Counted from the first letter of the stretch, positions 25,179 to 34,714 are shown. The stretch: DNA of 64,000 nt from DTU032 sp964346175 (GCA_964346175.1 CAYFTG010000001.1:1-64000); one strand, 5' to 3'. Translations and numbers: made by a program. The notes: generated by a model not told the origin, from the letters alone.

Positions 25179-25200
25179 GTAATTATGTCGACAATATTAC
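25179..25200. promoter_or_regulatory. 22-bp near-palindrome upstream of the Tad operon
   Basis: The half-sites GTAATTATGTC and GACAATATTAC are inverted repeats matching at 9 of 11 positions, centred on GTCGAC, about 70 nt before tadZ. The right half-site recurs exactly, inverted, at 31601-31611. It is a candidate binding site for a dimeric regulator. No convincing -35/-10 pair was found in 25052-25267. Confidence 0.4.
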
Positions 25201-25267
25201 TCCTATGGCTTTCACTTGGCAAATTAATATCAATAGATAGATAAAGCACAAAGACGAAAGGACTACG

Positions 25268-26362
25268 ATGAAAGCCATTTTATTGATAGTAGATAACCGC
25301 AAAGCGTACCGTGAGCGCCTGCTAGCAGCTTTAGAACTTAGAGAGCCGGATTATGAATGCCTAGCTCTTAACGATATTCAGCAGGTAGACGATTTGAGCC
25401 AAGACAAATTCAATCGAGTTGCATTAATTTTGTCAGCAGATTATTTTTCTTCAGACTTAAACAAAATATTCCCCGAGACGCTACGCCTAGAACTCAGCGA
25501 CAAAGCGCCGAATCAGTACTCAGCGGAATTGCCAATAGCCACACCCGACGGACCACAGGGACTCTCTGCGGAGCAGATTCATCTGCAAACACCCAGGATA
25601 CTGCAGGATGGTCACGGTGTACTGTCACGTCAAGCACCGGTTTCCTATATCTGTCAAGTCATCTCAGCACTTATGATCCGGCCCTTAGCTGCCAACAGCG
25701 AAGCTAGAACAGACAAGAAAAGCGAAAGAGGCATTAGCCCAAACCATGAAACTAATGAGCAACAGTCAGGTCATCATTTATTAGGTTGCTTACTCTACTT
25801 TTCTCGCACAGAACGCAGTAAAGCGGTTACAACTATCCTTAATTGTGGGAAGAAGAAAGCGTATGACATGATCTATCTACCTCTAATGCCTCTTTACGAC
25901 ATGGACTTCCCCTTTCGCACGGGCAGTAAAGATAGTCTCGGTTCTTTGCTCTTGACACTCAAGAGCGGACGAATGCCAGCGCATGACGAACTGGGTAATT
26001 ACCTCTACCTACACAATGACGGCTATTATACTTTTCTCTGCCCGGAGCGCGCTGATGATCTAATCTGCGCGGATAACAGGAGCTTACGTGAACTCACGCT
26101 TTTGCTAAAGCAATTTCTCGAGACGCGAGTTGCCCCCACGCATTCTCTCCTCGACGTATCAGGCATGAGTCTGGAAAGGCACGCCATGCTGGCGGCTCTT
26201 TGCGATTATGTCGTAATCGAAACGCCTAGCAAGAAGACCGATGCGGCTTTGATAGCTCAACAGGAATTAGCAATTTTCCTCAGCAAGCTCCCCACCTCCT
26301 GCGCAATCTATGAAAGCACTCATATCGAAAAAATTAAAGGAGAGGCAGCATGGTTTTGTTGA
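25268..26362 (+). CDS. tadZ: TadZ/CpaE-like Tad assembly protein
   Basis: 364 aa. The assignment is from position, directly before the TadA ATPase, and from its general form: a receiver-like N-terminus (AILLIVDNRKAYRERLLAAL), a variable middle, and a C-terminal MinD-like region without a clear Walker A. In known Tad systems TadZ/CpaE marks the pole and localises the ATPase. It lacks the GGVG-type P-loop, so it is a degenerate member if correct. AAAGGA lies 6 nt before the ATG. Its end overlaps the next gene by 13 nt. Confidence 0.55.
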   Translation: MKAILLIVDNRKAYRERLLAALELREPDYECLALNDIQQVDDLSQDKFNRVALILSADYFSSDLNKIFPETLRLELSDKAPNQYSAELPIATPDGPQGLSAEQIHLQTPRILQDGHGVLSRQAPVSYICQVISALMIRPLAANSEARTDKKSERGISPNHETNEQQSGHHLLGCLLYFSRTERSKAVTTILNCGKKKAYDMIYLPLMPLYDMDFPFRTGSKDSLGSLLLTLKSGRMPAHDELGNYLYLHNDGYYTFLCPERADDLICADNRSLRELTLLLKQFLETRVAPTHSLLDVSGMSLERHAMLAALCDYVVIETPSKKTDAALIAQQELAIFLSKLPTSCAIYESTHIEKIKGEAAWFC

Positions 26363-27483
26363 ATTATAAAGAACAGCAAGCCTTCATCCGCAAGATAGTA
26401 ACACAGCATGATGCTGAAACTTTAGCCGACAATGCGGTTTTGAAACAAATCATCGTCAACGAAGTGCGCAGGCGTTCGCGCGGGAACAAGCTGAGCCTAC
26501 AGCAACAATCAGATATGGTCGCTCTCATCTATAACGCTATGACCGGACTGGATGTCTTGCAGCCTTATTTCGAGGATCCTAACATTACCGAAATCATGGT
26601 CAACCGACATGATGAAATCTATATCGAGCGCCACGGTCAGATGCAGCAAATGGACTTGTGTTTTGACTCGCGCGAGCATCTGACTAACGTAATTACACGA
26701 TTTTTCGGACGGGCCAACAAAGTCATTCATGAGCGTTCTCCTATTGCCGACATGCGCCTGCCGGATGGCTCTCGCGTGCATGCGATTCTTCCACCGGCGG
26801 CTCCCGACGGTCCGATCTTGTCGATCCGACGCTTTACCGGCATTCTTCCCCGCATGAGTGCGTTAGTCGCCAACGGAACCCTAACGGAAAAAGAATCCGA
26901 GCTTTTACAGGAAGCAGTCACGAGTCGAAAAAGCATATTCATTAGCGGTGGGACGGCCTCCGGTAAAACAACCATGCTTAACGCTTTGGCAGCTTATATT
27001 CCTTCCAATGAACGCGTTGTGACCATTGAAGATGCAGCAGAGCTGGAGCTCAGTGGAAAGCATAACCTAGTCCGTTTGGAAGCGAGAAAAGCCGGCTTCG
27101 ACGATCGCGGAGCTATCTCTTTGACGGATTTGATTCGCTCCTCGCTGCGTTTGAGACCGGATCGCATCATAGTCGGTGAAGTCCGCGGGAAAGAAACCTA
27201 TGACATGATTCAGGCAATGCAAACAGGTCACCCGGGCTCGATGTCGACCGGACACGGTAACTCTGCAGTCGAAATGCTGGATCGTCTTTCTCTTTTCCTG
27301 ATGACCGCTTCTGATCTGCCTTGGGAAGCAAGTCGACGTATGGTAGCTTCCGCAATTGATCTCATGGTACACCTGAGGCGAGATGCCTCAGGTAAACGAA
27401 GGGTAGAAGAAATAAGTAAACTACTGGCTTACGAGAACGGCCAGTTTATTTTAGAACCCTTTGAGGGAGGCGAATTTGTATGA
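26350..27483 (+). CDS. tadA: TadA/CpaF secretion ATPase
   Basis: Hexameric motor ATPase for Tad (type IVc) pilus assembly; 377 aa. The N-terminal domain carries YFEDPNITEIMVN (73-85). Walker A GGTASGKTT is at 200-208, the Asp box near VTIEDAAEL, Walker B RIIVGEVRG near 274, and the His box TGHPGSMSTGH follows. AGGAG overlaps the end of tadZ and the start ATG lies inside it, so the two are coupled. tadBC begins 4 nt before the stop. Confidence 0.93.
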   Translation: MVLLNYKEQQAFIRKIVTQHDAETLADNAVLKQIIVNEVRRRSRGNKLSLQQQSDMVALIYNAMTGLDVLQPYFEDPNITEIMVNRHDEIYIERHGQMQQMDLCFDSREHLTNVITRFFGRANKVIHERSPIADMRLPDGSRVHAILPPAAPDGPILSIRRFTGILPRMSALVANGTLTEKESELLQEAVTSRKSIFISGGTASGKTTMLNALAAYIPSNERVVTIEDAAELELSGKHNLVRLEARKAGFDDRGAISLTDLIRSSLRLRPDRIIVGEVRGKETYDMIQAMQTGHPGSMSTGHGNSAVEMLDRLSLFLMTASDLPWEASRRMVASAIDLMVHLRRDASGKRRVEEISKLLAYENGQFILEPFEGGEFV

Positions 27484-29021
27484 AGGAGCTAATATTTTCA
27501 CAGGGCTTTCTTTATCTACGTTTTTCCACTTTAGGACTCTTGCTGGCATCGCTACTGGGAATTCCCTATGATTTGAACCTGATGCAAGAACCACTCTTCC
27601 TAATTGTTGCAGCTCTCATTCTGGGATTGGGTTTCAGCAGCATGTGGCAATCCTCTTACCGAGAAAGCAAGAAGGCCCATTATCTACATTTCCTGTCATT
27701 TTTGAGTGGGCGTTTGAACATGGGGGTCAGCTTGGAACGAGCCCTCTATGAATCAGTAGAACCATTGGCGAAGGAATTGGGACAGCATCAAGTGATTATC
27801 CGCGCTTTGAAATCTCTACGCAGCAACCTCAATGCTCAGATGGCCTTGGATGACGTACTCCAGGTTTTTGCGGAGAAAATGCAAGTCGATGTCTGTACGG
27901 AAGACATGCGCTTGCTAAGTTTGATGGCAAATGCAGGTGGGAAAGTTGAAGAATTCATTAAGCAGCGGCATCGCTCGCTTTCCACTCAAATATCCATTCA
28001 GACTGATGTCGTTACCGAGTATAAAGGGAAATCCACTGAGGCCATCCTGCTCAGTGTGATGCCTTTTCTTATGGCCTTTTTCTTTTTGCAGAAAAATGTC
28101 CAGGATTCCAGCGCGAGCACGCCGCTTGTGTGGCGTGGCCTGCTTTTTCTCGGCGCTGTTTTTGCCATTTTCTTAGTGATGAGGATTGTATACTGGCGTG
28201 AACCTGCGCCGCAAAGAAAGGTAAAGAGCAAGAAATCTAAGATTGATAAGAAGAAAAAGGGCAAAATTAAGGTGGAAAAACCCAATCGATGGACGAAATT
28301 CATGAGTAGATTATATTTGGATCTACTTCCGGGTAATCTAGGGCTACGCTTATCCGCTGCTTTGGTCACGGTTTCGGAAGATGGAGAAGCATCCTGGACA
28401 CAATACTTTAATCAAAAGAAGATTTTTCTTGTCAGCGGCATTAACCTCTTCCTGGTTTCGCGCCTGATCGGTACCGTTTCGATTTCAGCAGGAGTCGTAC
28501 TAGCAGTCTTCCCGGGGCTCTTTCAAGACATAGCCTTATTAGCTAAAGCCAGGGATATGCGTATCCATTATCGCTATTACGCCCCCAATACTATTAGCAC
28601 AATCGAGATCCTGCTTTCAAGTCGTCTAACATTAGAACGTAGCCTGCAAATCTTAGGCCAGACCTCTTCCTCCATCTCAGATACCCACGCCTTAGAAAGA
28701 GATATCCGGCAAGCGGTTCACTTGCTCGACAAAGGTTACAGCGGTTATGACGCCGTTCATTTCCTAGCAGAACGCTGCCCACTGCCCGAAATCCAGTCAG
28801 CCTTACAATTGATGGCTCGCTACAGTCAGCAGGGTGGCAGTGAATTGTTAGAGCTACTACATTTGCAGACACAACATATTTGGCAGCTTTTCCGGCATAC
28901 ACAGCAAAACTTGATGGAGCATCGGATGATGCGTTTAGTCATTCCGATGGCCTTGGATTTGTTCATTATCATTGCAACCATCTCTCTTCCTTTCATCTTC
29001 GAATTTAGAAACATGCTATGA
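27480..29021 (+). CDS. Fused TadB-TadC inner-membrane platform protein
   Basis: 513 aa, about twice the length of TadB or TadC. Two type II secretion F-like (T2SSF) units are visible. The first has membrane segments near 12-55 and 187-225, with the cytoplasmic FLSGRLNMGVSLERAL motif between. The second follows a Lys-rich linker (about 240-265), with segments near 315-345 and 490-508 and the motif ILLSSRLTLERSLQIL. In most Tad loci TadB and TadC are separate proteins forming the platform that the ATPase drives. The start ATGA overlaps the tadA stop. Confidence 0.8.
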   Translation: MKELIFSQGFLYLRFSTLGLLLASLLGIPYDLNLMQEPLFLIVAALILGLGFSSMWQSSYRESKKAHYLHFLSFLSGRLNMGVSLERALYESVEPLAKELGQHQVIIRALKSLRSNLNAQMALDDVLQVFAEKMQVDVCTEDMRLLSLMANAGGKVEEFIKQRHRSLSTQISIQTDVVTEYKGKSTEAILLSVMPFLMAFFFLQKNVQDSSASTPLVWRGLLFLGAVFAIFLVMRIVYWREPAPQRKVKSKKSKIDKKKKGKIKVEKPNRWTKFMSRLYLDLLPGNLGLRLSAALVTVSEDGEASWTQYFNQKKIFLVSGINLFLVSRLIGTVSISAGVVLAVFPGLFQDIALLAKARDMRIHYRYYAPNTISTIEILLSSRLTLERSLQILGQTSSSISDTHALERDIRQAVHLLDKGYSGYDAVHFLAERCPLPEIQSALQLMARYSQQGGSELLELLHLQTQHIWQLFRHTQQNLMEHRMMRLVIPMALDLFIIIATISLPFIFEFRNML

Positions 29022-29123
29022 GTCGATTTGACAGAAATTATCCTGGCTCGACACAAAGAAGATCATCAAAAAAATGCTTGCGAAGTGGAAAATGGAGGCA
29101 TGAAAAAGAAAGGAGAGCTCATT

Positions 29124-29348
29124 ATGAGGAAATTAAATATCAGGAAGGGATCACAGCGGAAACAAAGCGCCTCACTCGCAGACTTGTCAGGAGATGCCTA
29201 TCACCTACCCGCTGTGGGCACCCTTGAGATAGTGATAATCATTGCGGTATTGCTTTCGATTGCACTGTTGTTTCGCACTCAGATAAGCGCGTTTGCCCAC
29301 ACCCTCTTTGATAAGGTGTTTAACACCTCGTTCATCGGTGATTTGTAG
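29124..29348 (+). CDS. Flp1-like type IVb pilin
   Basis: 74-aa pilin. ATG 29124 is chosen because AGGAG lies 7 nt upstream; a longer frame from 29028 exists. After a basic leader (about 1-33) comes VGTLEIVIIIAVLLSIALLF, which has the Glu5-type residue and hydrophobic stretch of type IVb pilins of the Flp1-like family. Processing would need a prepilin peptidase, which is not in this locus. The leader is long and ends in an AVG motif. Confidence 0.75.
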   Translation: MRKLNIRKGSQRKQSASLADLSGDAYHLPAVGTLEIVIIIAVLLSIALLFRTQISAFAHTLFDKVFNTSFIGDL

Positions 29349-29351
29349 AAG

Positions 29352-30602
29352 ATGTTATCAGACAAAACAGTGACATTGTTTAACAGTTTACCCTTAATGG
29401 GAGAGGAAGCTGAAAGTTCACAGACACAGACGAAGTTCTGGAATTTTTTCCTCAGGTATTCTGCCACGGAGCGACCAGAAGCAGATCCGGAGCAAGAAAG
29501 CAAAATTCTTCGTTATCCCCCTGCTGAGCTATTAAGAAGTAGCTGGTATCTGAACAAAAACATCCTCACGGTGCAGATTAAGACAGATCGTCTCCTGCCA
29601 CTCTGCACGCTGGATCAGGTAGCTGTCAGGAAGGAAGGCTTAGGTCTTGAGCGACTTTTGTCTGTAGTTAAAGGCTGTGAGAGGCTGGAAGAGGAACTGC
29701 TGAATATCGAACCTCTGTTTCTCAATCCGGCCCTCATCTTCTTTGATGCAGAGGCGAAGATCCTCAGCCTGCCTTTCACGCCCGGCATAATTTCGGCAGG
29801 TTCTTCCTTCGAACATTCTTCTGATCCCTGGATTTTCTCAGCAGAGAGAATGGAAAAAGCCTATAAACCTTCATTGGAGCATCTACTGCTTTGGTTCGGA
29901 GAGGCCTACTCCTTTTCAGAGAACCGCCTCGCAACTCTGCGCCCACTTTGCCAGAAAGGAAACTTTCACAAGCTTCGCCGCATCTTGTCCGGCAAAGCTG
30001 AGAGTTCTGAAAAACAGAAATCACTTGTTCTAGTACCCGCTCACGAAAAGGATGCGAGAGAGAAAAAGAAAATTAATACTTCCAAAAAAATGAATACTAA
30101 ACAGGAAGAAGCAAAAGCGATGAAGAAAACAATAAGAGAAAATGATCGCAAAACGATCTCAGATGAGCAAGCGGAGAAGAAGCTGAAGTCGGGAGGACTC
30201 TTTACCTCATTACGGGCGCGCTTTTCCCATAATTTTTATGAAACTGAAAAGACTGCCGATCTGCTAATCGATGATCCCTTTTTCCGGATGGCTTGCCTGT
30301 CTGAAGGGCTACCGGGAAGCAAAGAAGAAAAACTCGGTCATCGTGCCTTTATCCTAGTTGACGACTTCCTGATCGGTCGGGACTCAGAGACAGTGGACTT
30401 TTGGATAGATGCGCATAGTGTTAGTCGCCAGCATGCACGCATCATCAGAAGGCAGGGCAGTTTCTTTCTCGAAGATCTGGGATCGCGTAATTCGACTTTG
30501 TTAGACGGAAAAAAAGTCAATAAACACAAAGAGTATCTGCTACCCGATAAGTGCCGATTGACTTTTGCCGATAAAGCTTATTATTTCGAGGCCGGTAGCT
30601 GA
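29352..30602 (+). CDS. FHA-domain protein of the Tad locus (DUF6382-like N-terminus)
   Basis: 416 aa. The N-terminal 200 residues resemble the DUF6382 region that accompanies FHA domains in clostridial Tad loci. A Lys/Glu-rich, probably disordered segment follows (about 225-280). The C-terminal FHA domain (about 330-410) has IGRDSE, VSRQHARI and LGSRNSTLLDGKKV, so phosphothreonine binding is expected. It begins 3 nt after the pilin gene and ends flush against the convergent upp gene. It may link Ser/Thr kinase signalling to pilus assembly. Confidence 0.72.
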   Translation: MLSDKTVTLFNSLPLMGEEAESSQTQTKFWNFFLRYSATERPEADPEQESKILRYPPAELLRSSWYLNKNILTVQIKTDRLLPLCTLDQVAVRKEGLGLERLLSVVKGCERLEEELLNIEPLFLNPALIFFDAEAKILSLPFTPGIISAGSSFEHSSDPWIFSAERMEKAYKPSLEHLLLWFGEAYSFSENRLATLRPLCQKGNFHKLRRILSGKAESSEKQKSLVLVPAHEKDAREKKKINTSKKMNTKQEEAKAMKKTIRENDRKTISDEQAEKKLKSGGLFTSLRARFSHNFYETEKTADLLIDDPFFRMACLSEGLPGSKEEKLGHRAFILVDDFLIGRDSETVDFWIDAHSVSRQHARIIRRQGSFFLEDLGSRNSTLLDGKKVNKHKEYLLPDKCRLTFADKAYYFEAGS

Positions 30603-31250
30603 CTACTTAGTGCCGAACAAGCGGTCTCCCGCGTCTCCCAGTCCCGGAACGATGTAGGCGTGTTCGTTTAGTTTCTCATCCAGAGCTGCACAGTAAATAG
30701 GCACTTCAGGATGGGCTGTATGCAAATGCTTAATACCTTCCGGAGCGGCTATTAGACAAACAAATTTGATGCTCTCAATATTGCGCTGCTTCAAAAATTC
30801 TACTGCTGCTACTGCAGAGTTTCCTGTGGCTAACATGGGATCTAAAAGGATGACATCGCGAGTTGATATGTCATCAGGCAGCTTACAATAGTATTCGACC
30901 GGTTCCAAAGTTTCAGGATCTCGATACAGACCTATATGTCCAACCTTGGCGGAAGGCACTAGTCTGAGCATACTGTCTACCATCCCTAGGCCTGCGCGCA
31001 AAATCGGGACCAAAGCGAGGTCTTTTCCTGCGATAATTTTGCCCACCGTCATAGAGACCGGCGTTTCAATCTCGACGTCTTTCAACGGAAGATCACGCGT
31101 CACTTCATAAGCCATCAGCATGGCAACTTCATTGACCAGATCGCGAAAATCTTTAGTAGTGGTGTTCTTGTCCCGCATCATTGTAATTTTGTGTTGAATT
31201 AATGGGTGATCAAAGATGAAAACATCTCCGGCTTCATTCTCTACGTTCAT
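30603..31250 (-). CDS. upp: Uracil phosphoribosyltransferase
   Basis: Salvage enzyme converting uracil and PRPP to UMP; 215 aa, full length. The PRPP-binding loop [12 protein letters not shown] is intact, and the C-terminal uracil-binding region [16 protein letters not shown] is exact for the family. AGGAGG lies about 8 nt before ATG. A good minus-strand promoter lies about 100 nt upstream. The stop codon adjoins that of the Tad FHA gene with no intervening base. Confidence 0.96.
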   Translation of the reverse strand: MNVENEAGDVFIFDHPLIQHKITMMRDKNTTTKDFRDLVNEVAMLMAYEVTRDLPLKDVEIETPVSMTVGKIIAGKDLALVPILRAGLGMVDSMLRLVPSAKVGHIGLYRDPETLEPVEYYCKLPDDISTRDVILLDPMLATGNSAVAAVEFLKQRNIESIKFVCLIAAPEGIKHLHTAHPEVPIYCAALDEKLNEHAYIVPGLGDAGDRLFGTK

Positions 31251-31348
31251 CAGCTAAATCCTCCTAGAACTTGTCTGTGATGTGCGCGGTGTGTGGGCAG
31301 GTGTTAAGAACCAAACTACCGTGCAAACTGTCTGACATTCTGTCCCAC

Positions 31349-31377
31349 ATTTTAACGTAGCCTGTCCTTGCTTACAA
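31349..31377 (-). promoter_or_regulatory. Promoter of upp
   Basis: On the minus strand TTGTAA (complement of 31372-31377) and TAAAAT (complement of 31349-31354) are 17 bp apart, about 100 nt upstream of the upp start. The -10 sits in TACGTTAAAAT, a near copy of the motif before the SRP RNA and lpdA. Confidence 0.65.
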
Positions 31378-31454
31378 CTTAAACTTGAACAGAAAATGTA
31401 AACATTATTCATCGCAAAAATAATTATTAATCATCACTGTATATAAATTTCAGC

Positions 31455-31494
31455 CCTTTCAGCAAACGAAAGTTCGCTTTGGCTGCTGAAAAGG
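31455..31494. other. Strong hairpin with a TTCG loop in the upp upstream region
   Basis: CCTTTCAGC pairs with GCTGAAAAGG with one bulged A, and an inner AAAG-TTCG-CTTT caps it. No T run follows on either strand. The whole interval 31251-31777 (527 bp) is AT-rich with no gene I can support. Besides this hairpin and the upp promoter it holds a tandem AATGTTAAT repeat (about 31501) and one DnaA-box-like TGTGTATAA. Confidence 0.5.
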
Positions 31495-31777
31495 CAAAAA
31501 AATGTTAATAATGTTAATAAGTCTGTGTATAACTCATGCGACAAGGCTTTGCCGTCTTTTGGCCTGTGAAACGCTTAATTTACGCTATCTTAACACTAAC
31601 GTAATATTGTCCATAAACCGCAGGATTGTTTGACTATTTGCTGTAACGCCCAATATCAGTCTGTTTTAAGGATGAATAGAAAATTCACTTTTATGCACTG
31701 TCCGCCATACACGTACAAGTCTGATAGTCATCATGACAACTTGATTTCCTTGCAGCTTTTATGAATAAGAAGATACC

Positions 31778-33001
31778 TTAGTAATAGTTATAAAGAGTAC
31801 ATGCAATAGAACCGTTGTATAATTTTCGCTTCTTTTTGGCTTTCAAACCAAAATCTTTCTCAAAATGTTCTTCAGCGGTGATTAGTGACAAGGAGACCCT
31901 GTGTTTCTGCGCTCGCAAGGGGTAGGCCAATCGTTCTCCCAGGCGGACTGCAATAGAGCGGGCTTTTTCTTCATCTTCCATTCTTTCACCGTAAGGAGGA
32001 TTGCCCACGAACAGGATTTCTCGCCCTCCTGCCAGTTCAACCATCTCTGAGAAATCAAGCTTAGTGCTGTCAGTTTCTATAAATTTAATTCGATCAGCAA
32101 CTTGTGCAGAACGTGCGTTTGCCTGTGCCTGTTTTATGGAATGAGAGTCGATGTCCAGTGCTATAAAACGCGAAGTATCATCCGGCTCAATAATCACTTC
32201 TCTTTTTTTCAAGATCTGGCGCTGGTCTTTAAACGCTTGTGCGCCGATAAAATCAAATTTCTCAGCGGCAAAGGTACGTAATCTGCCTGGAGCCAGGTCT
32301 AGGGCGATCATAGCCGCCTCGATAATCAATGTGCCGGAACCGGTGAAAAGATCAATAACAACCCCGCCATGAAGCAATACATTCCTTATATAGGAATACT
32401 CCAGAAGCGAGGCGGCTGTCGTCTCCCGCAAAGGAGCCAGATGGCTTCTCTTGCGATAGGAACGTTTGTGCAAAGGATCACCACTAGTATCCATCATTAG
32501 TGTCAGCTCATTATCTACCAGACTGAACTGGATTTCATGCTCGCCAAGAACCGGGTCTTCAGCTAAAGTGGCATCCTCCGGCTTACCTAGCTCTGACAAG
32601 AGGGACAGGACGATGGCCTTTTTGATAACTCTTTGACAGGCCGGCACACTAGTCAAAATAGAATCGCGTGAATAGCCACTAACAGTGAAGGCTGCACCCT
32701 TATTAAGATACCTATGCCAAGGCAGTCCGCGAACTGCTTCAAACAATTGATCAAAATCTTTAACAGTGGTAGCCCCCAATTGAATTAGCACTCTCTCAGC
32801 AATGCGGCTACTGAGATTTAATAAAGCAAGGACTCGAGGCATTTCCTCTTTGCATACTGAAACAAGCGCGCGCCCATCAGTGAGGCTAAACGCCTCTTTC
32901 GGGAAGCCGAGTCTCAAGAGCTCATTGGACAGGGCACGTTCATTTCCAAAGAGAACCGGTAAAATCAGTGTGAATTTATCATCTTTATGTAATTTTTGCA
33001 T
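31778..33001 (-). CDS. THUMP-domain rRNA methyltransferase (RlmL/YpsC-like)
   Basis: 407-aa class I SAM-dependent methyltransferase. The N-terminal half is a THUMP-type RNA-binding domain (about 50-165). The catalytic domain has LFTGSGTLIIEAA (SAM loop), ALDIDSHS (acidic motif) and VGNPPYGERM, the NPPY motif of N2-guanine methyltransferases. The predicted target is a guanine in 23S rRNA, by analogy with RlmL. AAAGGAG lies 5 nt before ATG. No terminator is obvious downstream. Confidence 0.87.
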   Translation of the reverse strand: MQKLHKDDKFTLILPVLFGNERALSNELLRLGFPKEAFSLTDGRALVSVCKEEMPRVLALLNLSSRIAERVLIQLGATTVKDFDQLFEAVRGLPWHRYLNKGAAFTVSGYSRDSILTSVPACQRVIKKAIVLSLLSELGKPEDATLAEDPVLGEHEIQFSLVDNELTLMMDTSGDPLHKRSYRKRSHLAPLRETTAASLLEYSYIRNVLLHGGVVIDLFTGSGTLIIEAAMIALDLAPGRLRTFAAEKFDFIGAQAFKDQRQILKKREVIIEPDDTSRFIALDIDSHSIKQAQANARSAQVADRIKFIETDSTKLDFSEMVELAGGREILFVGNPPYGERMEDEEKARSIAVRLGERLAYPLRAQKHRVSLSLITAEEHFEKDFGLKAKKKRKLYNGSIACTLYNYY

Positions 33002-33464
33002 TTTTCTCCTTTAGGCCAACTTTATATAAGGAATAGAGAAAGCCTAGTACATTTATACAGCTATTTTAACAGTGAAAACCATTTCAGATATTTGAACAGA
33101 TAAATATTGATTGTTTGTGTAATTTTCACACTGCAAGTAATTTGTTTCTGCATATGATAGTATACTCAAATCTCTATAAGTACGTGTTATTATTCAGGCA
33201 ATTTACATAAAAATAAAAAAAGAAAAAACCGCTAAAGTTCCTGAAATTGCTACCTCACAGCTGTTCACAATAGTCAAATTTAAGTAAATATAAATCAAAA
33301 ATATATTTGCATCAGCAAAATTTTCAAAACATCCTTATGCATAATATCTACAGAAATTATAGGTTTACTAAAATGCTTGTCAAGTTGTGATGAAAGCTTT
33401 CCTATGCTAACATTACCTTGATTCAACCGCGGAACATATGCGGAAAAACAGGAGGAAAGTATAA
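33002..33464. other. 463-bp AT-rich intergenic region before the BMP lipoprotein gene
   Basis: Both flanking genes point away. I found no ORF with an SD, no purine or PreQ1 riboswitch core, and no tRNA. A possible promoter for the lipoprotein gene is TTGTGA, 17 bp, TAACAT near 33387-33415. A short CCGC/GCGG hairpin (about 33428-33444) precedes the SD. Confidence 0.4.
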
Positions 33465-34673
33465 ATGAAAAAATGGATTGCTATTATTCTTAGCTTGGTC
33501 CTAGTCTTCTCAGTGTTTGCATGCGCACCTAGTGAAGATGAACCGGACACAACCGAACCGGCAGGGACTTCAGATCCGGTAGATGACCCATCCGAACCGG
33601 AAGACGATCCGGATGATGATCCTGATCCAGTCGATCCCGGTGACGAACTCACACTCGAAAACATTAAGGTTGGCTTCGTCCACATCACAGACCCCAGCGA
33701 CCAAGGTTACACCTACAACCACAACCGAGGCACCGAAAAAATGGCTAAGGAACTCGGTTTGCGCGAGGATCAAATTATCAACAAATTCAACATGCCTGAA
33801 ACATCAGACGCAGAAAACGCTATGCGCGAACTCGTTGAGCAAGGTTGCCACATTATCTTTGCAACCAGCTTCGGTCATGAACAGTTCATGCTCAAAGTAG
33901 CAGAAGAGCATCCTGAAGTTCAATTCTGCCATGCTACAGGCTATCAAGCCGGCATGAGCGGTCTGCCCAACATGCACAACTATTTCGGAGCCATCTATCA
34001 AGCTCGTTACCTCTCCGGTATCGCAGCAGGCCTGAAAACCGAAACCAACAAAATTGGTTATGTTGCTGCCCAACCTTTTGCAGAGTGCATCTCCGGTCTG
34101 AGCGGATTCTACCTGGGTGCCTTGAGCGTCAATCCTGACGTCACCATGGAAGTTAAATACACCTATAGCTGGCACGATCCTGTTAAGGAAGGCCAGATGG
34201 CTCAAGCCCTGATCGACTCAGGTTGCGACGTCATCGGACAACACGCCGACTCTACCGCCTGTGCTACCACAGCAGAGCAGAACGGTGTTTTCCACGTAGG
34301 ATACAACGCTGACATGCGCGAAGCCGCACCTAATGCTTCTTTGACCTCTGCTGTTTGGGATTGGTCAATCTATCTTAAGTTCGCAATTGAAAAACTAGTC
34401 GCTGGCGAAGAGATTCCGGTTGACTGGAGCCAGGGCTTATCTGAAGGCGCAGTAGACATTTCTCCTCTGAACGAGGAAATTGTCGCAGAAGGCACCGCCG
34501 AAGCAATTGAAGAAGCTCGCGATCGTATCGTCAATGGCGATTGGGATGTTTTCACAGGTCCCTTGTACAATAACGAAGGTGAAATCGTGGTCGAAGAAGG
34601 CGATACATTTATCGAGCCAGCTTCAGCACCCTCCTGGGAACACATTCTTGAAGGAATAACGGTAACAGAATAA
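33465..34673 (+). CDS. BMP-family nucleoside-binding lipoprotein
   Basis: 402-aa substrate-binding lipoprotein of the BMP/PnrA family, which binds purine nucleosides. A signal peptide ends at VFAC (Cys20). Residues 21-60 are an acidic Asp/Glu/Pro-rich tether. The domain starts at IKVGFVHITDPSDQGYTYNHN, followed by ATSFGHEQF and the DVIGQHADSTA ligand region. AGGAGG precedes the ATG. It is the first gene of a four-gene transport operon. The hairpins after it suggest it is made in excess over the ATPase. Confidence 0.92.
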   Translation: MKKWIAIILSLVLVFSVFACAPSEDEPDTTEPAGTSDPVDDPSEPEDDPDDDPDPVDPGDELTLENIKVGFVHITDPSDQGYTYNHNRGTEKMAKELGLREDQIINKFNMPETSDAENAMRELVEQGCHIIFATSFGHEQFMLKVAEEHPEVQFCHATGYQAGMSGLPNMHNYFGAIYQARYLSGIAAGLKTETNKIGYVAAQPFAECISGLSGFYLGALSVNPDVTMEVKYTYSWHDPVKEGQMAQALIDSGCDVIGQHADSTACATTAEQNGVFHVGYNADMREAAPNASLTSAVWDWSIYLKFAIEKLVAGEEIPVDWSQGLSEGAVDISPLNEEIVAEGTAEAIEEARDRIVNGDWDVFTGPLYNNEGEIVVEEGDTFIEPASAPSWEHILEGITVTE

Positions 34674-34714
34674 TTAGAGCAGAGTATTTTGCATTAATTA
34701 ATTTCTGAAGTAAC

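Noticed and set aside
31251..31777. Replication origin
   Set aside because: Only one DnaA-box-like site and no dnaA, dnaN or rpmH nearby.
33002..33464. Purine or PreQ1 riboswitch before the BMP operon
   Set aside because: I looked for the conserved cores expected for nucleoside-transport leaders and did not see them.
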